From Malus domestica (lineage: Eukaryota; Streptophyta; Magnoliopsida; Rosales; Rosaceae), in the NCBI RefSeq assembly GCF_042453785.1, contig NC_091677.1, positions 4,621,501 through 4,685,500 on the forward strand: a stretch of 64,000 nucleotides of DNA, in the 5' to 3' direction. The notes under the pieces were generated by a model. It was not told the origin of the DNA. It did no database searches and worked only from the letters and a program-made list of their open reading frames with translations. Each line of letters opens with the position of its first letter. Within the stretch, counting starts at the first letter, position 1. Shown piece after piece: positions 57,311-64,000 of this stretch. The position numbers were made by a program, and so were the translations under genes.

Positions 57311-58669
57311 TCAAAGGTCTTCGAACCCTTTAGCAAATAGAGAAGCAAAAGCCTCCATACGTTGTTTTTTCAAAACAACCCCAATCTCAATACCACCATC
57401 GCCATCTTTGCTATCTGAGAAATAGATAGCCCCAGTCCTATCAATCGAAACGACTTCGCTCTTCCTTGGCCTTCCCCATCCAAAATTAGTATCATCAATC
57501 CTAAACAGGTGTGAACCAGCAACAAAAAAGAGTTGATCGGCCTGTGGTTGCATAATTTCCATCCAAGCCTCCGCCCCATTCAGAAGTCGATTATTTAAAC
57601 CTTCTAAGGCTTCACTGATTGCATTTACAGCCACAACCAGCCCGTCTTCCCCAAGTATGCCTTCGCTTTCTGCAACTGCTATGCGTGGGGCTATGCAGTT
57701 ACCAAAATAGTTTTCAGATATTTGTGGGTCCAAGCGAGACCTACAATCCACACTAAAAGTCAATCGTATTTTTTCGGATTTTATTTCCTCTGTCTTGACT
57801 AAGCAAATCCATGCATACGCAGTTGTGACGCAAAACGTGGACAAATGAACCGATTGATGTTGTTGTTTCTTGTCTTTCACCAACTGCCTTATTGCTTCTA
57901 TTTTTGCAGGTGTGAATTGGAAGCACCCTCGAACCGAGTTTGGTGGTGGAGATTGAAATTGGAAAGGCATCAAGCTTCGATTGTTGGGTCGCTCCAAATC
58001 CATATTTAGAAAGTGGTTCGAATAAATTAAATCGATCCTGGTCGGGTCAGGGACCCTTCGGTCGTAAAATGGTTTGAGCTGGTCTGGTACCGAATCGGAT
58101 TCGTGTTTACAAATGTAAGCCCATGATTTCAAAAACAAGGTTGCTATCTTGCCGTCTAGGGCAGCATGGTGCGCGGATGTTCCAATAGAAAAGCCGTGGT
58201 TTGGGAAGAGAGTGATTTGCAGTGCAAGTGCTGCAGCTTTTTCGTGATACACTTCCAATCGGGGCACGAGAGGATGGTATTCTTTGGCTTCAATGTTAAT
58301 GTTGTTGCTTGAAACTAGACGGTGGAAATCAGCATCGGACTCAGCTACAGCGACCGAAACGGCGTCCCCTCGGTGGTAACTGAGGATTGGTTTAGGGGAG
58401 TCTTGGGGCCAAATGATGTTTCCTGCTAAAGGTGGAAAGTGGTTGAGGGTAAGAGACAACGAGGTTTTGAGCTTTGGAAGTATAGAATCGAAGGAGGAGG
58501 TATTTTTTGAGGAAGGCAATATTTCGTAGAAGTAAAGGCATTGGACAGGTGGAAACTTTAACCAAAGTATGTCGAAGAAAGTTAGAGGAAGGGAAAACTC
58601 TTGATCTGCATGTTGTGGAGCAACTCTGCAAATTTCAACTAATTTCGTTGATTTGTTTGGGTCTGCCAT
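57311..58669 (-). CDS. BAHD acyltransferase 6 (malonyltransferase-like)
   Basis: 452 residues, intronless, starting MADPNKSTKLVEICRVAPQ, the usual family start. HXXXD is HHAALD (about 164) and NYFGNC is intact. The DFGWG motif reads NFGWG (about 393) with Asn replacing Asp. That Asp is thought to be structural, forming a salt bridge with a conserved Arg, so activity may be altered but not necessarily lost. The start is well supported. A TATA-like TAATATATAT lies near 58711, very close to the ATG. A 5' relic of the same gene lies at 59390-59480. Confidence 0.9.
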   Translation of the reverse strand: MADPNKSTKLVEICRVAPQHADQEFSLPLTFFDILWLKFPPVQCLYFYEILPSSKNTSSFDSILPKLKTSLSLTLNHFPPLAGNIIWPQDSPKPILSYHRGDAVSVAVAESDADFHRLVSSNNINIEAKEYHPLVPRLEVYHEKAAALALQITLFPNHGFSIGTSAHHAALDGKIATLFLKSWAYICKHESDSVPDQLKPFYDRRVPDPTRIDLIYSNHFLNMDLERPNNRSLMPFQFQSPPPNSVRGCFQFTPAKIEAIRQLVKDKKQQHQSVHLSTFCVTTAYAWICLVKTEEIKSEKIRLTFSVDCRSRLDPQISENYFGNCIAPRIAVAESEGILGEDGLVVAVNAISEALEGLNNRLLNGAEAWMEIMQPQADQLFFVAGSHLFRIDDTNFGWGRPRKSEVVSIDRTGAIYFSDSKDGDGGIEIGVVLKKQRMEAFASLFAKGFEDL

Positions 58670-59389
58670 TGCTGTTGGGGGATGGATGGTGTAAAGCTTG
58701 ATGAATCGCTTAATATATATAATAAAATAAACCTGTTTTATTTTTATTAATAAAAATATGTTTTATAATAAATAAAGAGTTGCAACATTATCTACTACAA
58801 GTCCCACCCAATTTCTTTGATAAGTATTGTTAGAGAGACTAAATTTATAGACTAAATTTTAGAAACTTAAAAACATGGAAATTGATGATTGATTTCTTAC
58901 TTAAGCGTTGATAAACGTGTTTATTCCTATTGATAACATATTATTTAGTTTGCAAATTTAGTCTCCTAGCATTACTTATTCTTTGAGTGTCATGAGTCAT
59001 GATATAATATTATTTTTTCAAAAATTAAAAAAAAAGGGACAAAATTGGACAATGTTGTATGTGGCACAACTGAAACAACACGTTCATATTTCATCTTTGT
59101 GTTTTTTATAGAGAACTTTAACAAAAAATCTCGGTACTGTTCATTTTAATAAAAAATCACATTTTTACACTAAATCTTGATATTATTCACTTTAACCTTT
59201 ATTTTGTCATTATCATTAAACTTAAAAAATTTCAAGCTTTTTTCATTAGTTTTGATGTTCAATTTCATATAATATCTTTAAAATATTTTAATTTCATATA
59301 TTTATTTATTATTTTGTTCAACTTCAATAACCGTTGGTTAATTTGTTAATTAACAATTAAAATATGATGTGGAAAGCGCAGCCTACATT
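58670..59389. other. Promoter region of acyltransferase 6 and MITE fragment
   Basis: 58690-59095 is duplicated, in scrambled form, at 59640-60150 (GTGTAAAGCTTGATG, TTATTTTTATTAATAAAAA, GGCACAACTGAAACAACACG). 59105-59250 is a fragment of a MITE with GAACTTTAACAAAAAATC and ACATTTTTACACTAAA words; its inverted copy lies at 60720-60888. Confidence 0.5.
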
Positions 59390-59480
59390 TTGCACGTTGT
59401 GGAGCAACTCTGCAAATTTCAACTAATTTGATTGATTTATTTGGGTCTGCCATTGCTGTTAGGGGATGGATGGTGTGGCC
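59390..59480 (-). pseudogene. BAHD acyltransferase 5' relic
   Basis: The first about 20 codons and leader of a copy of acyltransferase 6: GCAACTCTGCAAATTTCAAC followed by GGGTCTGCCATTGCTGTT, nearly identical to 58622-58676. No other part of the coding region follows, so a tandem copy was almost wholly deleted. Confidence 0.85.
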
Positions 59481-59640
59481 CTTGCCGGATCTTCTAATCA
59501 CATCCGTTCATCGTATATCATGCGGTCAGAAATTATTGTAAATTTTTTTATTTAAAATTGAAAATGAACAGTACCTGATAAAAACTGATCACATGATGTA
59601 CGATGAACGGATGTGATCCAACGAGAATCCTTTCTCGGTG
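59478..59640. mobile_element. MITE with GATCC-type ends
   Basis: Inverted stretches ATCACATCCGTTCATCGTA and TACGATGAACGGATGTGAT, with TCAGAAATTATTGT in the middle. It sits directly against the acyltransferase relic, so its insertion or a linked deletion may have removed that gene. A degraded relative is at 48310-48490. Confidence 0.7.
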
Positions 59641-60405
59641 TAAAGCTTGATGGATCGTCTAATATATATACTAGTATTTGCCTACACACTTTGTATGTAT
59701 GAACATATTTTTTTTAAATGAGAATGAGAGAGGGAGAGAGAGAGAGAGAGAACGGGGGAGTAGAAGGTTTTTGTTTTGGGTTTTTTTTTTTGGTTTTTTT
59801 TTTTAAAATGTTGGAGATATTTTAATATCACCTGTGAAATTACATTATTGGCTATCATTTTTTTGTGTGATAGAAGACTAAATTATCTTTTCATCATCTT
59901 TTGATTGACAAATAGGGTTTTATTAATTAATAAAGATACATATAACCTATTTTTATTTTTATTAATAAAAAATGTTTTATAATCAATAAACAGTTGAAAC
60001 ATTGTCCATCACAAGTCACACCCAACTTCTCTCAGTGTCATGAGATTTGATATAGTACTATTTTAAAAAAAAGTAAACATGGTTTAAATTGGACAGTGTT
60101 GTATGTGGCACAACTGAAACAACACGTTCATATTTCATCTTCGCGTTTTTATCACATACTGTCTCTGAATTGTTTTTCAATCCAACGCATAATTTGTATT
60201 TATGTGCTTCATATGCGTTTGGAGTTTGCTTCTAAAAATATAGCTATACGTACTGCTCACGTCAATTTCACATGCCATTCATTTGATAAGAAATAAAAAG
60301 AAGGATCAAGAATTCGAGTGGCTATTTAAAAATTGCCTTATGAATTAAAAATATTTAAATAATGAAAAGAAAAAAAAGAGGATGGGTGGGTGATCTCTTC
60401 ATCCC
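59641..60405. other. Duplicated promoter-like spacer
   Basis: Matches 58690-59095 (upstream of acyltransferase 6) in several pieces. A GA microsatellite is at 59725-59752. No gene seen. Confidence 0.45.
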
Positions 60406-60627
60406 GGACTTGGGATTGTCTGCCCTTTTAGTTATGGTGCCCTTCCATGCTCTCATATTTTGTGCGGTCACGGTTAAGCCACGTCAATATTTTATATTAA
60501 TTTTTTAATAAGATAATAAGAAAAAAAATAATAAAAATATAAAATATTGACGTGGCTTAACCGTGACCGCACAAAATAGGAAGGCATGAAAGGGCACCAC
60601 AACTAGGAGGGCAGACAATCCAAGTCC
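60406..60627. mobile_element. Palindromic Mutator-like MITE
   Basis: Starts GGACTTGGGATTGTCTGCCC and ends with the complement GGGCAGACAATCCAAGTCC. The 222 bp fold into one near-complete hairpin around an A/T-rich centre. A perfect 9-bp duplication CTTCATCCC flanks it (60397-60405, 60628-60636). Sister of 56459-56659. Confidence 0.92.
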
Positions 60628-60719
60628 CTTCATCCCGTGCATAACCATTTTAAAATTAGATTTTTAAAATGAAACAAGTTCATGTTTCATTTTCTTTTGT
60701 GTTTAATTGAAATAAAAAG

Positions 60720-60888
60720 GTTTACAATTTTTTAATAGGAAAACTAATGAAAAGGGCTTGAAAACTTTGAGTTTTAATGATAAGGACAAAATAAAGGGTA
60801 AAATGAATAGTACCAGGATTGACTTTTTAGTGTAAAAATGTGATTTTTCGTTAAAGTGAACAGTACCAGGTGCTTTTCGTTAAAGTTC
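60720..60888. mobile_element. MITE, inverted relative of 59105-59250
   Basis: Words TTTGAGTTTTAATGATAAGG, AAAATGAATAGTACCAGG and GTGAACAGTACCAGG with TTTTCGTTAAAGTTCCC at the end. It resembles a very abundant short apple repeat (recalled). The left end is not sharply defined. Confidence 0.5.
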
Positions 60889-60892
60889 CCTT

Positions 60893-61560
60893 TTTTAATA
60901 CCGTGGGCCCCACCCCACTCCATCGCACCCTTATTCCCCACTCATCCGTCTCTCCCACTATTTTTTCAACTACTGCTGCAATTAAAAATTTATCAGATTT
61001 AATCTTCGACACTTCGCTATTATTGTTCTTGCCGTTGCAGATCGGAGCCTGCAAATCCTAGAATTCGAAACTCACAGTATATGAAGTTCATTCATGAAAT
61101 CGTAAAAGATTGATGGGGAAGCCAGCGAATCCATGGATGGGATGCAGAAGAACAAATGGTTGTTGCTGATTTTCGCACTGTTACTGCTGCAATAAAGAAT
61201 TTATCAGATTTAATTAGTTTATTATTATTCTTGCTGTTTCCACAGCCATGGTTTTCTTCATATGAACTGAGTTTGATTTGTGCAGGCGAACACTAGAAGA
61301 CGTTTCGGCGATGGAAGTGATAGAATTGCCGACATAGTCCACTCGCCGCTGGTCTAGCCGTCGGGATTGGCTGGTGGCGAATTTGAAGCTCGTGGATTTG
61401 TTTTTATTTTATCTTTTGCTTTATTTCAGTGGGGAAGGAGGAGGAAGGAGGAAAGAGGGAAGAATGGGGGAAGACGGATGAGTCGGGAAGAAGGGTGAGA
61501 AGATGGGTTGGTAGAGTGGGGCCCAATATTGAATTTTCTTAATATGTTATGTTTAGTTCA
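60893..61560. mobile_element. Truncated sister of the exon-carrying Mutator-like element
   Basis: Collinear with 55650-56325, about 93% alike, and carries the same captured segment (ESMDGMQKNKWLLLIFALLL, then AMVFF...TEFDLC with a stop inside). The distal parts of both inverted repeats are missing: the left side abuts another MITE and the right side runs into the MULE at 61588. Confidence 0.75.
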
Positions 61561-61587
61561 TGTTTGGTGGTATTCAACATTTAGTAC

Positions 61588-64000
61588 ATCAAGTTTTTTT
61601 TGTCCCAGAGTCATACCTAAAGTGTAAATTTTGGGACAGTTTCATACATCCATTAGTTAAACTGTTAAATTTTCCGTTAACTGTGACGTGGCGCTCACAT
61701 GGATAATGATTGGGCGCCACGTTGATTTTATTTTTAATTTTTAGAGAAGGGTTCAAAAAAAGATTTCCCACCCAAATTTTTTTTCCCACAACCATGTCTT
61801 ACATTGTTTCCCGCCAAAATTTTTTGAAAAAAAAAAAGGGGAAAAAACCACAACTTTCTATTCAAAATCTGCAAGTTCAATTCCTAACAAACTTTGAATT
61901 ATAAATCTGCAAATTCATCATTTAAACTACCAACAAAGTTCAATTGTCAACAACTTTCAATTCACAACAAAGTTCAATATACACCCTATAATTCACATAA
62001 AAGTATCAAAGGACCACAACTTTTACAACTAATGGGTCAAGGTGTTCTTCCAAAACCACTAAAGATCTGTCCAAAAAATGTCCAAAACACTAATGGGTCA
62101 ACTTTAACAACTAATTGAACTCTGTCCAAAACACTAAAGATCTATCGGATAGTTGTTTCCAAAAAAACTAAGGGCAAATTCAACTATAACAAAATGAACC
62201 CTTAAACAACCTAAAGCATTAAAGTGCATCTTGGAACATTCCTACTCCTTTTCTGACCTTTTGCAGTAGACTTTGAAGTGGTTTGAGAGGCTTGAGTTGG
62301 TTGAGATAAAGGTTGTGGAGCTTCCTGAGTGCATGGTTGCAATGACTTAGTGGGTTGTGATGCCTTTGATGTTGATGCCTAAAGAATGAACTCATATAGC
62401 ATTAACACTGACATATACTACACTTCACAAATAACAAATTCACTTAAGAAATGAAAAATCAACAAAAAATATCAAAATTATACCTCATTTTCCTTGTTTT
62501 TTCTTCATTTTCTAGCAGCTGGAAGAAGATGAGTGGTAGGGCATCTGGCCTTGTTGTGTCCCGAGGCCTTGCAAACACTACACTTCACACTTTTTTGCCA
62601 TCTCTTGCTTAACTTGAATTCATTTTCATCACCCTCCTTATGTTTCCTCTTTTTTGGTCTCCCCGATTACCTTTTAAAAGTTGGAGGAAGAATGCATTTG
62701 TTTTCAGATGGCTCCCAAAATTTCATGCATTGGACTGGTTGAATCAAGTTTTTGTAAGCTTCAAAGTACTTCTCCTTCTTGTACCAAGAGGAAACAAATT
62801 CCTCAGGCTGTCTCCTTGCATAATAGATAGTCGAGCAACTATGTATGCAAGGAAAACCTGTCAAATCCCATCTTCTACATGAGCAAGTGCACCCATTCAA
62901 ATCCACCACAAATATATTGCCTCTACCTTCATCCACTTCAAAATTTTCTTCTCCAGACCATATAGCTATAGTGTGTGAGCTTTTCAATTTGTACTCCTCC
63001 AACTTCTTCTAGATTTTTGGGCAGATAACTCCTTTATCCTTCCTCATTGCATCTCTTCTCAACCATATCCTCTTAATCAATAAAACTTTTATAGTTTCCT
63101 GCACGGTAATAATAGACTTGTCCCTAGACGTTGAAGCTCTCACAGAGGTTGTTTAAGAGAACGTCACACTGAGTGTGTGTCTCAAAGTGTGAACTACTTC
63201 AATGCAAGGCTGGCCACTTCTCCAACCATTTATAAGCTTCTTCATTCAGCCTATTCACATCAGCCATACTTTCTCTAAAATCAACGATAGTTATTGCCTT
63301 GACAGTATTCCATAAGGCATCCTTTAATTATTTCCCTTTAAACCCATATGCCTTATAGTTGGTGTATAAGTGCCTAACATAGAACCGATGATTACAATTA
63401 GGCAGCATCTTCTCAAAAGCTGGTATTAAACCCTTTTGTTTGTCAGAAATGAAAGTCCAAGCATGCTGGTTCACAATTCCTAAGTCAGCAACTAGTAGTT
63501 CTAGAAACCAAACCCAAATGTCTTTGTTCTCGAGCTCTAATATAGCATATGAAATAACCCAAGTTTGGTTATTTGCATCCATTCCCACTGCTTACAGTAA
63601 CTGGCCCTTGAAAACTCCCTTTAAGTGACAACCATCCAACCCTACAAACTGCCTACATCCATTCTTAAATCCATTTTTGCAAGGCCCCAAACAAATATAA
63701 ATCCTCTGAAATATCACATGAGCATCATCATAGGGCAGCACCTTCATCTGAACTGTACTACCCGGGTTTGTCCTCCTAAGCTCATCACAGTACTCCTACA
63801 ACTTTGTGTACTGATCCATATTACTCTCCTCAAGGATTTTCAAACATTGTGCTCTCACTCTATAGGCTGTCTTGAGGTAGATCTCAACCATTCTTTCCTC
63901 ATAACTGTCTCCATAAATGTAGTGATGGGCATGCTTGGGTTGAGTCTGAACTTGTCCACATACCTCTTCACAAGCCATGCCACTTTGTAGTTAGGATTTT
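61588..64000 (-). mobile_element. Decayed MuDR-type Mutator-like transposon
   Basis: The left end (61588-61760) begins TTTTTTTTGTCCCAGAGTCA and has inverted GGCGCTCACATGG / GGGCGCCACG words, typical of a long MULE terminal repeat. The rest holds a minus-strand transposase in pieces and runs off the window, so the right end is not seen. 61790-62220 is AT-rich non-coding tail with repeated CAACTTT and TCCAAAAC words. Confidence 0.8.
62226..63990 (-). pseudogene. MuDR-family transposase, broken
   Basis: Pieces in order on the minus strand: EERMVEIYLKTAYRVRAQCL (63930-63850); MULE catalytic domain GMDANNQTWVISYAILELEN, WFLELLVADLG, TFISDKQKGLIPAFE and HRFYVRHLYTNYK (63588-63330); LKDALWNTVKAITI, SHFETHTQCDVLLNN and CESFN (63330-63120); SWIM zinc finger CTCSCRRWDLTGFPCIHSCS with YKKEKYFEAY (62920-62740); zinc knuckle CSVCKASGHNKARC (about 62600-62560); and a Gln/Ser/Thr-rich C-terminal exon (62386-62226). 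A stop after PPTFKR, several others at 63300-63000, and at least one frameshift make it inactive. The first exon(s) lie beyond 64000. Confidence 0.88.

Overview
The window is plant nuclear DNA, most likely Rosaceae tribe Maleae (apple or pear). That placement rests on the plant-only gene families present (RPK2-type and FERONIA-type receptor kinases, an ABI5-binding protein, BAHD malonyltransferases) and on interspersed repeats that resemble abundant Malus repeats from memory; no database was searched. Genes are sparse, AT-rich spacers are full of transposon remnants, and most gene families here occur as one working copy beside broken tandem copies.

Layout. 1-3788: an intronless RPK2-like LRR receptor kinase. 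Just upstream lies a cut-off exon that reads as the start of a bHLH DNA-binding region. 4991-12980: repeat land, with a Mutator-like MITE carrying a 9-bp target-site duplication, two LTR-like repeats and a broken LTR-retroelement interior. 13210-15690: a second copy of the bHLH fragment plus RPK2, with most LRRs deleted and the kinase damaged, then a third scrap of the RPK2 3' end. 16767-19055 (minus): a two-exon NINJA/AFP-family gene with several ABRE/G-box motifs upstream. 21026-28319: a TRIM element, adjacent fragments of a chaperonin-60 beta gene and a GABA-transaminase gene, a 2.7-kb solo LTR, and a Pack-MULE-like element. 28700-38230: a FERONIA-like receptor kinase (35073-37601) with several ectodomain pseudogene fragments, interleaved with three copies of eIF3m exon fragments. 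39230-42759 (minus): an eight-coding-exon G3BP-like gene (NTF2 domain, RRM, RGG tail). 44135-59480 (minus): a tandem array of BAHD acyltransferases with four long reading frames, one pseudogene and two 5' relics. 55486-64000: Mutator-like elements, two of them carrying what looks like a captured signal-anchor exon, and at the right edge a decayed MuDR transposase.

How the genes relate. The two receptor kinases, the AFP protein (ABA and jasmonate repression) and the G3BP protein (stress granules) are single signalling or stress genes with no sign of acting as a unit. The BAHD array is the only real functional cluster; its members probably acylate phenolic or flavonoid glucosides with malonyl-CoA, and differences in their key motifs suggest divergence or decay. 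The most unusual material is the layered duplication at the FERONIA/eIF3m and RPK2/bHLH loci and the concentration of Mutator-like elements carrying gene pieces. I found no evidence for a wholly new biological system.
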